Of a DNA stretch of 64,000 bases, positions 8,751-17,516 are shown piece by piece. The stretch is taken from positions 139,842-203,841 of the forward strand of contig NZ_CAMXCI010000005.1 of NCBI RefSeq assembly GCF_947179115.1, written 5' to 3'. Origin of the DNA: Commensalibacter papalotli (lineage in GTDB: Bacteria; Pseudomonadota; Alphaproteobacteria; Acetobacterales; Acetobacteraceae). Positions within the stretch are counted from its first letter, which is position 1; each line of letters begins with the position of its first letter. The notes beneath the pieces were generated by a model. The model was not told the DNA's origin and did no database searches. It worked only from the letters and a program-made list of their open reading frames with translations. The position numbers and the translations under genes are program-made.

Positions 8751-9578
8751 TTATAATTTATATAGTTGACTTGGCATACGAAAATATCGCCAATTTCCTT
8801 CAGTTGTTTTTTTATATTCCAACTCTTGGTGACTATAAGCACGAAGGGCAAATTTATGAGGAGCTAATCGCAACCCTTCTAAAGAACGGTTTTCCTGATC
8901 GTCTTGCAAAATATCTTGCATTAAAAGTTCTAAAATAGCCATCGATACAGCACCAGGTCCTGTACACTCCCAAACACTCGAAAAACTTCGCTTGATCGTT
9001 AAGTTTTCTTTTATTTTATCTAGAACAGCAGAAATAATTGGATTATTCGCTTTGCAAGCAATAAAGTCATTATCAATACAACAAGGTTTACCTTTGGAAT
9101 AAAACAAGAAACAATCAAATTCATAAAATTTAAAGATTTCTTCTAAAGATTTAAAACAATCAATATCAACATCTATATATATTCCACCCATTTTTGCCAG
9201 ATAACATATGCGAAAAAAATCCGATTTCATAGATGGGTGCACACAACGGCGTTCATATAAATAATAAAGCTCTTGACCATAATGCGAGTTAATAAATTCC
9301 CCAGCAGATTCCGTATGAAACAGCTCAACATAATATTCTGTATTATAACGTTTAATTTTCTCAATTGAAGCATAAACATCGTCAGGTAACTCTTTTTCAT
9401 GCCAAAAAATTACAATTTTTTTGGGGATATTGATATTGACTGGTTGGAGTGCATCTATTGATGTTTCTTCATTAATAACAGACAAAAAACGAGGATTAAG
9501 ATATTGCTCTAGCTCATCTTGTGGATGCAGAGAAAACTTGAAATATTTAGCTTTTTCTTTTTCTTCTTGAATAAACAT
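8751..9578 (-). CDS. Sugar-region glycosyltransferase with DXD motif (OCH1/TcdB-like)
   Basis: About 275 aa. The segment KSDFFRICYLAKMGGIYIDVD carries the helix and DVD metal/nucleotide-sugar motif of the Gly_transf_sug family. It is preceded by KIVIFWHEKELPD, the first strand of a GT-A fold. These enzymes add hexoses to glycans or polysaccharides; donor and acceptor cannot be read here. It has no signal peptide or membrane segment. A GTG start at 9593 is also possible; ATG at 9578 is preferred, and neither has a good ribosome-binding site. It lies alone between rnd and araC. Confidence 0.8.
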   Translation of the reverse strand: MFIQEEKEKAKYFKFSLHPQDELEQYLNPRFLSVINEETSIDALQPVNINIPKKIVIFWHEKELPDDVYASIEKIKRYNTEYYVELFHTESAGEFINSHYGQELYYLYERRCVHPSMKSDFFRICYLAKMGGIYIDVDIDCFKSLEEIFKFYEFDCFLFYSKGKPCCIDNDFIACKANNPIISAVLDKIKENLTIKRSFSSVWECTGPGAVSMAILELLMQDILQDDQENRSLEGLRLAPHKFALRAYSHQELEYKKTTEGNWRYFRMPSQLYKL

Positions 9579-9783
9579 CCTGTTGGCTTTCACTGTTAAT
9601 TAGTCAATATAAAATATAGGTTTCTAAATTAAAAAAATATCAACTTATAGATTGTATAAGAGATAATAGAGTTTAACGATCTGCTAACGTTGATACTTAT
9701 CAATAGCTTGATAAAGCGCTTTTTCGCAATATTCCTTTTGAAACCTGATAATAATTGCATTTATATAACAAAACACACAGTCG

Positions 9784-10647
9784 TTAGTTTTTATAAAATA
9801 TATAACGAAATTTTTTGGGGCTTAATCCTGTTTTATTTTTAAACACACGTGAAAAATAAAACTGATCTGTATATCCCAGATGTTGAGCAATTTGTGAAAT
9901 AGATAAAGGTGTCGTTTGAAGTAAAAATTTAGCTTTATTCACTCTTTGATCCTCTCTCCATGAAAGAATACTAACTCCTATATTTTCTTTAAATAAATGA
10001 GAGATACGAGACGGGGAAAGATTAACCAGTTCTGCGATGTGTTCGATAATAAATTTGTCCTGCAAGCAATTATCAACATTATCAGATATAAAATTACAAG
10101 CTAAGATAACACGATGATCGTATTTCTCTTGTTTTTTGATCGATATTGTCTGCATTCTTTGTATTAAAAAATTTTCAAGTAAATTCATTGCAAGAATTTC
10201 AGAATAGGTGTTTGAGGATTGTGCTGTTTCCACTATTTTAAGGAATAAATTTTCTAAATCTTTATTTAATTGATCATCAGATCGAAAGTATCCTACGTTG
10301 CCGACAGTTAATGGCCATAATAACCATTTTGTCCATATAGCCCTGGGTTTAAAATAGACCCAATAATGATACCACTGCTTTGAATTTGCCCTCCGCCCAT
10401 AATAATGAGATTCATTAGGAGGAAAAATTAAAAAATCCCCAGGCTGACTAACAAATGATTTATCTTCATGAAAAATAACGCCCTCACCAGCAAAGGTTAA
10501 ATTAATAATAAACCCTTCCATACCATTAGGACGATCAACAAAAAAGTCGTAAATCCCCCCTTTATCAATAGGAGTTAAGCCCGCAACTAAATAAGCATTA
10601 AAAGAATAACCTGGTAAAAGAGGATCTTGATTTTGTTCAACAGTCAT
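9784..10647 (-). CDS. araC: Arabinose operon regulator AraC
   Basis: About 287 aa. It aligns by eye with E. coli AraC along its length. The N-terminal DPLLPGYSFNAYLVAGLTPI holds the arm and arabinose-binding cupin. PGDFLIFPPNESHYYGR and WYHYWVYFKPRA follow, then two C-terminal helix-turn-helix units (HIAELVNLSPSRISHLFKE; ISQIAQHLGYTDQFYFSRVFK). It should act as repressor without arabinose and activator with it. The ATG at 10647 gives the same N-terminus as E. coli; the frame also has a GTG three codons earlier. It diverges from araB, with two AraC-like sites between. Confidence 0.95.
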   Translation of the reverse strand: MTVEQNQDPLLPGYSFNAYLVAGLTPIDKGGIYDFFVDRPNGMEGFIINLTFAGEGVIFHEDKSFVSQPGDFLIFPPNESHYYGRRANSKQWYHYWVYFKPRAIWTKWLLWPLTVGNVGYFRSDDQLNKDLENLFLKIVETAQSSNTYSEILAMNLLENFLIQRMQTISIKKQEKYDHRVILACNFISDNVDNCLQDKFIIEHIAELVNLSPSRISHLFKENIGVSILSWREDQRVNKAKFLLQTTPLSISQIAQHLGYTDQFYFSRVFKNKTGLSPKKFRYIFYKN

Positions 10648-10678
10648 AGCGATCACGTTTTTTTGATGTTATAAAATA

Positions 10679-10716
10679 TAGCACAATTTTACATAAATTG
10701 AGCAGAAAAATATATA
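10679..10716 (+). promoter_or_regulatory. Putative AraC-binding direct-repeat pair 1 (araC-proximal)
   Basis: TAGCACAATTTTACATA at 10679-10695 fits the araI half-site pattern TAGC-N7-TCCATA with one change. Exactly 21 bp further on, GAGC...ATATA (10700-10716) gives a weaker second half-site. The spacing is that of araI1-I2 in E. coli. Sites are seen in sequence; AraC binding is inferred. Confidence 0.65.
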
Positions 10717-10769
10717 TTTTATAGATTTACTTTATATTTATAATTATTTTTTTTTTATAATTTAAATAG

Positions 10770-10807
10770 TAGCACAATTTTACATATTATCAACGAATTC
10801 GTGTATA
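10770..10807 (+). promoter_or_regulatory. Putative AraC-binding direct-repeat pair 2 (araB-proximal, araI-like)
   Basis: An identical 17-bp copy, TAGCACAATTTTACATA, at 10770-10786. A weak partner half-site (CAAC...TGTATA, 10791-10807) lies 21 bp downstream. It sits about 85 bp before araB, where an activator would overlap the -35 region. The two strong copies are 91 bp apart, in the same orientation, which could allow looping. Confidence 0.65.
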
Positions 10808-10870
10808 TTATTCTTCAATATTAAAGACTAGTCTTAAACCACAATTCAGTAGTTTAAGGATGTTCTTAGT

Positions 10871-12541
10871 ATGAAAGATGTCATCTCAATAGGCCTAGAT
10901 TTTGGTAGTGATTCAGTTCGTGCAATCGCCGTTGAATGTAAATCAGGGTATGAAATTGCAAGTGAGGTTATAAATTATCCAAGATGGAAAAAAAATCTTT
11001 ACTGCAACTCTGTTAAAAATATATTCCGCCATCATCCGCTTGATTATATTGAGTCAATGGAACAAGCAATTATTGCTGTAGTTCAAAAATTAGGCGAAAA
11101 ATCACAACAAATTGTATCCATCGGGGTTGATAGCACCGCATCAACACCAGCTCCTATTGATCAAGATGGAAATGTTTTAGCACTTAGACCAGAATTTGCA
11201 GACAATCCAAATGCTATGTTTGTTTTATGGAAAGACCATAGCTCTATCAAAGAAGCAGAAAAAATTAATCAGCATTGTCAGCAAGAAGAATATGCTCGAT
11301 ATCTTGATACATGCGGTGGAATTTATTCTTCGGAATGGTTCTGGGCAAAAATCATGCATATTTTTAAAGAAGACGAAAAGGTAAAACAAGCAGCTGCTTC
11401 TTGGGTTGAATTATGCGATTGGGTACCTTCTTTATTATCGGGAACAAACGCACCGCAGAATATCAAAAGAGGTCGATGCGCCGCTGGACATAAAAGTCTC
11501 TGGAGTGAAAAATGGGATGGACTTCCACCTTATGAGTTCTTCCAAGATTTAGATTCCAACCTGGTTAAACATCTTCCATACCCTTTATTTACAGATACTT
11601 ACACCGCAGATATTCCGGTTGGAAAAATAACACCTGAATGGGCTAAACGACTTGGGCTTTCAAAGGACGTTATCATTTCTGGTGGGGCATTTGACTGTCA
11701 TATGGGTGCCATTGGTGCCGGAGCAAAGCCATATTCACTGGTTGAGGTAATTGGAACCTCCACATGTGTTATTCTAGTCGCAGATAAAGATCGTATTGAA
11801 GATAACATTGTCCAAGGTATTTGTGGTCAGGTCGATGGCAGTGTCATCCCTGATTATATTGGCCTTGAAGCAGGACAGTCTGCTTTTGGTGATGTATATG
11901 CTTGGTACCAACGTCTTTTATCTTGGCCTTTAGAACAGCTGAAAAAAGAACTTCCTGATAATCAAGAAGTTATTAAGCAAGTAGAAAATAACCTACTGAA
12001 TTCTTTGACAGAACATTGGTATAAAAATATTGATTTAGACCATTTACCAATCACTTTGGATTGGTTTAATGGCAGACGTACTCCTAATGCCAATCAAAGA
12101 TTAAAAGGCACACTAACTGGGATTACTTTAGGCACAGATACAGCAACACTTTTTGGCAGTTTAATTGTCTCTACTGCTTGTGGTGCCAGAGCGATTATGG
12201 AATGTTTTACTAACCAAAATGTTCCTGTAAATTCTATTATTGCAATTGGAGGGATTTCTAAAAAATCCCCAATTATTATGCAGACTTGTGCTGATGTAAT
12301 GAATCGCTCCATTGAGATTTGTGAATCAGAACAATGTTGTGCTCTTGGTGCGGCTATTGTTGCTGCGGTTGCGGCTGGTATTTATACGAGCATTCCAGAA
12401 GCTCAAAAAACGATGGCCAGCCCAATTAGCACAATATTCACACCAGATCCTAACAGATCAAAACAATATCAAACGATATACGAACAATATGTTCAATGGT
12501 CTGAGGTTAGTGAGCCTCAGTATAATCAATCTGCATTATAG
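10871..12541 (+). CDS. araB: L-ribulokinase
   Basis: 556 aa FGGY-family kinase (E. coli AraB is 566). It phosphorylates L-ribulose to L-ribulose-5-phosphate. The N-terminal phosphate loop is GLDFGSDSVRAIAV, and FRHHPLDYIESME is diagnostic of AraB. GGAFDCHMGAIGAG (residues ~276-289) and GGISKKSPIIMQ (~459-470) are ATP/sugar-site motifs of the second domain. AAGGA lies 10 nt before the ATG. It is the first gene of the arabinose operon, followed 39 bp later by araA. Confidence 0.97.
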   Translation: MKDVISIGLDFGSDSVRAIAVECKSGYEIASEVINYPRWKKNLYCNSVKNIFRHHPLDYIESMEQAIIAVVQKLGEKSQQIVSIGVDSTASTPAPIDQDGNVLALRPEFADNPNAMFVLWKDHSSIKEAEKINQHCQQEEYARYLDTCGGIYSSEWFWAKIMHIFKEDEKVKQAAASWVELCDWVPSLLSGTNAPQNIKRGRCAAGHKSLWSEKWDGLPPYEFFQDLDSNLVKHLPYPLFTDTYTADIPVGKITPEWAKRLGLSKDVIISGGAFDCHMGAIGAGAKPYSLVEVIGTSTCVILVADKDRIEDNIVQGICGQVDGSVIPDYIGLEAGQSAFGDVYAWYQRLLSWPLEQLKKELPDNQEVIKQVENNLLNSLTEHWYKNIDLDHLPITLDWFNGRRTPNANQRLKGTLTGITLGTDTATLFGSLIVSTACGARAIMECFTNQNVPVNSIIAIGGISKKSPIIMQTCADVMNRSIEICESEQCCALGAAIVAAVAAGIYTSIPEAQKTMASPISTIFTPDPNRSKQYQTIYEQYVQWSEVSEPQYNQSAL

Positions 12542-12580
12542 AATTTATTTATTATTAAAATAAAAACAAAGAGGGTAAAA

Positions 12581-14083
12581 ATGTCTAATTTTCAAGAATA
12601 CGAAGTATGGTTTGCTGCTGGCAGTCAACATTTATATGGCCCAAAAACACTGCAACAAGCTGAGCAAAACGCTAAAGAAGTTGCACAATATTTTAACGAA
12701 AAAGTTAACTTTCCAGTCAAAATTGTTTATAAACCTATCGTCACACGCCCAGAGGAAATTACAGCACTTTGTCGTGAAGCAAATCATAGCCCAAAATGTA
12801 TTGGTATTATGACATGGTTACATACATTTTCTCCAACTAAAATGTGGATTAACGGTTTAAATATTTTAACCAAACCACTCTTTCAACTAGACACACAATA
12901 TAATGAAACTGTTCCATGGAATACAATGGATATGGATTTCATGAATTTGAACCAAACTGCACATGGTGGCAGAGAGTTTGGTTTTATTTGTGCACGGATG
13001 AAAGTGCCAACAACCGTTGCTATTGGCTTTTGGAAAGACAGCAAAGTTCATGAAAAAATTGAGCGTTGGATGCGCGTTTCTGCAGGTATTATGGCTGAAC
13101 AATCTTTAAAAGTTGTTCGTTTTGGCGATAATATGCGTGAAGTCGGTGTGACAGAAGGAAATAAAGTTTCTGCACAAATTAAATTTGGATATTCTGTTAA
13201 TACACATGCGGTTGGTGATCTGGTTCAAGTTATTAACGATATCCCACAAAGTGACGTTGATGCTTTAGTAGAAGAATATGAAACTTTATATCGTTTCAGC
13301 CCTGTAACACAAAAAAATGGTGAAAAACGCCAAAATGTTATTGATGCCGCTCGCATTGAATTAGGGATTAAAAAATTCTTAGTACAAGGTGGGTATGGTG
13401 CTTATACAAATACATTTGAGGATTTGCACGGTATTAAACAACTTCCTGGTATTGCATCACAACGCTTAATGCAACAAGGATATGGGTTTAGTGCTGAGGG
13501 CGATTGGAAAACCTCTGCACTTTTAAGAACCATCAAACTGATGGCCAGCGGTATAGATCGAGGCACTTCTTTTATGGAAGATTACACCTATGACTTTACC
13601 AAAGGACAAGAGCTGGTCATTGGCTCTCATATGTTAGAAGTCTGTCCATCTATTGCTGATGAAAAACCATTAGTGGATGCTCAATATTTAGGTATTGGTG
13701 GCAAAGATGATCCTGTTCGTTTAATTTTTAAATCTCGCCCAGGACCAGCAATTAATGCAAGCTTAATTGATCTAGGTAATCGCTTTAGGTTGGTAACCAA
13801 TGCTTTGGAAACGATTGAGCAACCACACCCACTTCCTAAGCTTCCTGTTGCATGTGCAGTATGGAAACCAAAGCCTTCTTTGGATGTTTCAACACAAGCA
13901 TGGATTGCCGCAGGCGCAGCCCATCATTCCGTTTATACCCAAGCATTAGATATGGAATATTTCCGTTTATATGCCAAATTAAAAGATATGGAAATTGCCG
14001 TTATTGATGAAAACACCAATACACATCAATTTGAAAAAGAACTTTTGTGGAATGACATGCTTTATTCTAACAAAGTAAAATAA
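12581..14083 (+). CDS. araA: L-arabinose isomerase
   Basis: 500 aa, the exact E. coli length. It converts L-arabinose to L-ribulose using Mn2+. Family motifs: WFAAGSQHLYG at the N-terminus, CIGIMTWLHTFSPTKMWI, and the metal-site residues in YGFSAEGDWKT and VIGSHMLEVCPS. GAGGG lies 7 nt before the ATG. Isomerase, kinase and epimerase together feed arabinose into the pentose phosphate pathway. Most alphaproteobacteria with arabinose use instead start from the dehydrogenase route. Confidence 0.98.
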   Translation: MSNFQEYEVWFAAGSQHLYGPKTLQQAEQNAKEVAQYFNEKVNFPVKIVYKPIVTRPEEITALCREANHSPKCIGIMTWLHTFSPTKMWINGLNILTKPLFQLDTQYNETVPWNTMDMDFMNLNQTAHGGREFGFICARMKVPTTVAIGFWKDSKVHEKIERWMRVSAGIMAEQSLKVVRFGDNMREVGVTEGNKVSAQIKFGYSVNTHAVGDLVQVINDIPQSDVDALVEEYETLYRFSPVTQKNGEKRQNVIDAARIELGIKKFLVQGGYGAYTNTFEDLHGIKQLPGIASQRLMQQGYGFSAEGDWKTSALLRTIKLMASGIDRGTSFMEDYTYDFTKGQELVIGSHMLEVCPSIADEKPLVDAQYLGIGGKDDPVRLIFKSRPGPAINASLIDLGNRFRLVTNALETIEQPHPLPKLPVACAVWKPKPSLDVSTQAWIAAGAAHHSVYTQALDMEYFRLYAKLKDMEIAVIDENTNTHQFEKELLWNDMLYSNKVK

Positions 14084-14124
14084 AACACATTTGATGTAAA
14101 ACTCTATTAAAGTGAGTAAAATAA

Positions 14125-15543
14125 ATGCAGCAATCAGTATTATTAAATGAAAATGTTCAAAAAAGAGAAGCTTCTACAAAAAGAGCAACGCTTCTTATTG
14201 GCCTTGCTGCTGCAATGGCAGGGTTATTGTTTGGCTTAGATATCGGCGTTATTGCTGGAGCTCTTCCTTTTATTACAATAGATTTTAAATTGGGCAGCCA
14301 TTTACAAGAATGGGTTGTAAGCTCAATGATGCTGGGTGCTGCATTAGGAGCCATATCCAATGGGTGGTTTTCCTTTAAACTTGGAAGAAAATATAGCTTA
14401 TTAATTTCTGCTCTTTTGTTTATTATCGGGTCTTTGGGTTCTGCTTTGGCCCATAATGTTGAGTTCTTGATTTTTTGGAGAATTGTTTTAGGTTTTGCTG
14501 TGGGAGTTGCTTCTTATACAGCACCTTTATATTTGTCAGAAATGGCTCCTGAAAATGTTCGTGGTAAAATGATTTCTGGATATCAGTTACTGGTGACGAT
14601 TGGAATTGTCGTTGCCTTTCTTTCTGATACCTATTTTACTTCAACAGGAAATTGGCGCATGATGCTTGGGGTATTATGTATTCCTGCATTATTATTGATG
14701 GCTATGGTATTTTTCCTGCCGAATACCCCACGTTGGCTTGCAGCAAAAGGTAGAGAAGAAGAAGCTTTACAAGTCTTACATCATATTAGAAATAATGATG
14801 AAAAAGTCAAAAAAGAATTTAATGAGATCAAAGAAAGCTTAAAGGTTAAACAAGAAGGTTGGTCTCTTTTTAAAGTCAATAAAAATGTTCGTCGCGTTGT
14901 GTATCTTGGTATGGCATTGCAAGCAATGCAACAATTTACTGGTATGAACATTATTATGTATTATGCCCCAGAAATTTTCAGACGTGCAGGGTTCCAAACA
15001 AATCATGAGCAAATGTATGCAACAATTATTGTTGGTTTAACATTTGTTTTTGCTACTTTTATTGCAATCTTTACCGTTGATAAACTTGGTCGTAAACCTA
15101 TTTTAAAAGTCGGTTTTGCTATTATTGCCCTTGGTACATTCGTTCTTGGATTATGTTTATATCTGATTGATAATGGCAATAATTCTGCTTTTATTTCTTA
15201 TGCCTCTGTTGGTATGGCCATTATGTGTATTGGTGGATATGCCATGAGTGCTGCCCCTGTTATTTGGGTTCTTTGCTCAGAAATCCAACCTCTTAAAAGC
15301 CGTGACTTTGGTATCTCTTGCTCTACTACTACAAACTGGGTAAGCAATATGATTATTGGCGCAACTTTCTTAACATTAATACAAACGTTGGGAATCAGCT
15401 GGACCTTCTGGATTTATACGGCTCTAAACGTTGTATTTATTTTCGTTGTTATCTTTTTCATTCCAGAAACCAAAAATGTTACATTGGAACATATTGAAAG
15501 AAATCTGATGAGTGGTAAAGCTTTGCGTGACATTGGAAATTAA
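14125..15543 (+). CDS. araE: Arabinose:H+ symporter AraE (MFS sugar porter)
   Basis: 472 aa, as in E. coli AraE, with 12 predicted membrane helices. Sugar-porter signatures are present: GLLFGLDIGVIAGALPFI in helix 1, GRKYS in loop 2-3, PNTPRWLAAKGR after helix 6, QQFTGMNIIMYYAP in helix 7, DKLGRKP in loop 8-9 and PETKNVTLEHIE at the end. Many long segments match E. coli AraE by eye, so arabinose is the likely substrate. In E. coli araE is unlinked; here it sits inside the operon between araA and araD. Confidence 0.95.
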   Translation: MQQSVLLNENVQKREASTKRATLLIGLAAAMAGLLFGLDIGVIAGALPFITIDFKLGSHLQEWVVSSMMLGAALGAISNGWFSFKLGRKYSLLISALLFIIGSLGSALAHNVEFLIFWRIVLGFAVGVASYTAPLYLSEMAPENVRGKMISGYQLLVTIGIVVAFLSDTYFTSTGNWRMMLGVLCIPALLLMAMVFFLPNTPRWLAAKGREEEALQVLHHIRNNDEKVKKEFNEIKESLKVKQEGWSLFKVNKNVRRVVYLGMALQAMQQFTGMNIIMYYAPEIFRRAGFQTNHEQMYATIIVGLTFVFATFIAIFTVDKLGRKPILKVGFAIIALGTFVLGLCLYLIDNGNNSAFISYASVGMAIMCIGGYAMSAAPVIWVLCSEIQPLKSRDFGISCSTTTNWVSNMIIGATFLTLIQTLGISWTFWIYTALNVVFIFVVIFFIPETKNVTLEHIERNLMSGKALRDIGN

Positions 15544-15564
15544 TTTGTAAGGAATAATTGAGAA

Positions 15565-16263
15565 ATGCTTAAAGAATTAAAAGAACAAGTTTTCGAAGCC
15601 AATATCGCTTTAAAAGAACATAATTTGGTTGTGCTGACCTGGGGAAATGCAAGCGCTATTAATAATGACAGAGATTTAATAGTTATTAAACCTTCAGGTG
15701 TGCAATATCAAAATATGAAGCCAAGTGATATGGTTGTTGTTAATCTTGAAACTGGAAAAGTTGTAGATGGTCAATTAAAACCTTCATCAGATACTGAAAC
15801 ACATCGTATTTTATATCAAAAATTTTCGGATGTTGGTGGTATCGTTCATACGCATTCTCGTCATGCAACAATATGGGCTCAGGCAGGAAAATCTGTTAAT
15901 CCTCTAGGAACCACGCACGCAGATTATTTTTATGGTGCTATTCCTTGTACTCGATTAATGACCAAAATTGAAATAGAACATAATTATGAGTTTGAAACAG
16001 GTAAAGTCATCATTGAGACTTTTAATAATTTACATTTAAAGCCTTTGGACATGCCTGCAGCTTTAGTACATTCTCATGGTCCCTTCACTTGGGGGAAAAA
16101 TGTCATGCAAGCTGTTGATCACTCCATTATTTTAGAAGAGATTTGTTATATGCAAATGTTTTCTTATATGGTTTCACCAGAACTTTCAAACATGCAAACA
16201 GAGTTATTAAATAAACATTATTTTCGTAAGCATGGTGCTAACGCTTATTACGGACAAAAATAA
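15565..16263 (+). CDS. araD: L-ribulose-5-phosphate 4-epimerase
   Basis: 232 aa class II aldolase-fold enzyme that gives D-xylulose-5-phosphate. WGNASA and KPSGVQY bind phosphate, and HTHSRHATIWAQAG carries zinc-binding histidines. The second site is HSHGPFTWG. A GTAAGGA ribosome-binding site precedes the ATG. Last gene of the operon; a strong hairpin follows 35 bp later. Confidence 0.97.
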   Translation: MLKELKEQVFEANIALKEHNLVVLTWGNASAINNDRDLIVIKPSGVQYQNMKPSDMVVVNLETGKVVDGQLKPSSDTETHRILYQKFSDVGGIVHTHSRHATIWAQAGKSVNPLGTTHADYFYGAIPCTRLMTKIEIEHNYEFETGKVIIETFNNLHLKPLDMPAALVHSHGPFTWGKNVMQAVDHSIILEEICYMQMFSYMVSPELSNMQTELLNKHYFRKHGANAYYGQK

Positions 16264-16574
16264 AAAACTTAATATAACATTCCTTAAATAAATGAGATAT
16301 ATGGGCTTATTGAAAATTTAATAAGCCCATATTTTAATTATTACTAAATTTTAAAATACAAGGGTAGCTACAATTTTAGTGAATATTGATTATCGCATTA
16401 AATTTAACTAATTAATAAATATCAACGATACGATTAACTCGCAAAGCTTAATAAAAGTTTTCTAAATCTCTATCTTCTAAAATTAATTCTTAACATTAAG
16501 ATAGAATCTTATAAAAGTTCGACTTATACTATCCAATGAATTATGAAATCACTTTTAACATTGAATATAAAATT
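16264..16574. other. Intergenic region between araD and queF
   Basis: Contains the araD terminator hairpin (16299-16332). The rest is AT-rich with no recognisable gene or riboswitch. It must include the queF promoter. Confidence 0.5.
16299..16336 (+). terminator. Terminator of the arabinose operon
   Basis: Perfect 13-bp stem (ATATGGGCTTATT / complement) with an 8-nt loop, followed by TTTT on the + strand. Confidence 0.85.
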
Positions 16575-17042
16575 ATGCCCGAACCAACTGATTTAAAAAA
16601 ACATCTTACCCAACTAGGACAAAACAGTCCTTTACCCCAATCTCCGCAAGAGGCGAAGCTGGAGCGCGTTCCTGCGCCATATCAAGAATATGATTATACT
16701 ATTCGCTTTACCGCACCAGAATTCACATCACTTTGCCCAATTACAGGACAACCTGATTTCGCCCATTTAGTAATAGATTATATTCCTGGGAAATGGATCG
16801 TCGAAAGCAAATCTTTGAAATTATATTTGTCAAGCTTTCGTAACCATGGCTCTTTTCACGAGGCATGTACGATTGAAATTGCATCCACCATCGTCAAATT
16901 GCTGAAACCCAAATGGCTAAGAATTGGTGGGTATTGGTATCCGAGAGGCGGAATGCCTATCGATGTTTTCTGGCAAACAGATACACCACCTAAAAAAGTA
17001 TGGATTCCTGATCAAGAGGTTCCATCATATAGAGGAAGATAA
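16575..17042 (+). CDS. queF: NADPH-dependent preQ0 reductase (short-form QueF)
   Basis: 155 aa. It reduces the nitrile of 7-cyano-7-deazaguanine to preQ1 for queuosine in tRNA. The catalytic cysteine lies in TSLCPITGQPDFA, and the QueF motif is ESKSLKLYLSSFRNHG. It has a single T-fold domain, as in the unimodular type. The frame extends upstream to an ATG at 16536, but those 13 residues are not seen in relatives, so ATG at 16575 (MPEPTDLKKH) is preferred. The stop codon lies inside a terminator stem. Confidence 0.93.
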   Translation: MPEPTDLKKHLTQLGQNSPLPQSPQEAKLERVPAPYQEYDYTIRFTAPEFTSLCPITGQPDFAHLVIDYIPGKWIVESKSLKLYLSSFRNHGSFHEACTIEIASTIVKLLKPKWLRIGGYWYPRGGMPIDVFWQTDTPPKKVWIPDQEVPSYRGR

Positions 17043-17064
17043 TTTCTTATCCTCCTCTATTTTT
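17030..17064 (+). terminator. Terminator overlapping the queF stop codon
   Basis: A 13-bp stem with one mismatch (17030-17042 against 17047-17059), a TTTC loop and a T5 tract. The 5' arm includes the last three sense codons and the stop of queF. The T run is only on the queF strand. Confidence 0.75.
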
Positions 17065-17066
17065 AG

Positions 17067-17483
17067 CTATTTCTTTACAGAAGTAGCTAATTCAAGCATA
17101 ACTTGAGCATTTTGCATTTCATCAATCAGCTCACGTTGTCTTTCTGCATCATTACCCTTGGCAGCTTCTTTGAAGCTTTCTTCTAAATCAGCTAAAAGTT
17201 TTGTCGCAACCTCTTCAGATAGCTCATCCAACTTTTTAACTTCTTTGGCAAGTACTGTGCATCCTGTTTCTTTCATTTCAGCGAAACCGCTTTCAACAAA
17301 GAAACTATCGGTTATTTTATCACCTACATAAAGGTGAATAACACCCCCACGAAGGAGAAGGATCATGGGAACATGTCCTTCCATTGCAGCAATATCGCCT
17401 TCAAGACCGGGTAAAACAGCCATATCAACCTGTTGAGAAACAACAACTTTCTCTGGGCTAACAATTTCAAGTTGTATCGACAT
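17067..17483 (-). CDS. atpC: F1 ATP synthase epsilon subunit
   Basis: 138 aa. N-terminal beta-sandwich (LEIVSPEKVV, VLPGLEGDIAAMEGHVPMI) and a C-terminal helical hairpin. It is part of the central rotor stalk and regulates hydrolysis. Last gene of the atpHAGDC cluster, 33 bp after atpD. It converges with queF with only 24 bp between stops. Confidence 0.95.
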   Translation of the reverse strand: MSIQLEIVSPEKVVVSQQVDMAVLPGLEGDIAAMEGHVPMILLLRGGVIHLYVGDKITDSFFVESGFAEMKETGCTVLAKEVKKLDELSEEVATKLLADLEESFKEAAKGNDAERQRELIDEMQNAQVMLELATSVKK

Positions 17484-17516
17484 TACTGCCTTCCTTTACC
17501 TTTTATACAAAACAAC

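Noticed and set aside
9700..9783. Terminator after araC
   Set aside because: Only short imperfect pairings near 9708-9735; not convincing.
16400..16574. preQ1 riboswitch before queF
   Set aside because: No pseudoknot-type stem with the expected A-rich tail could be seen.
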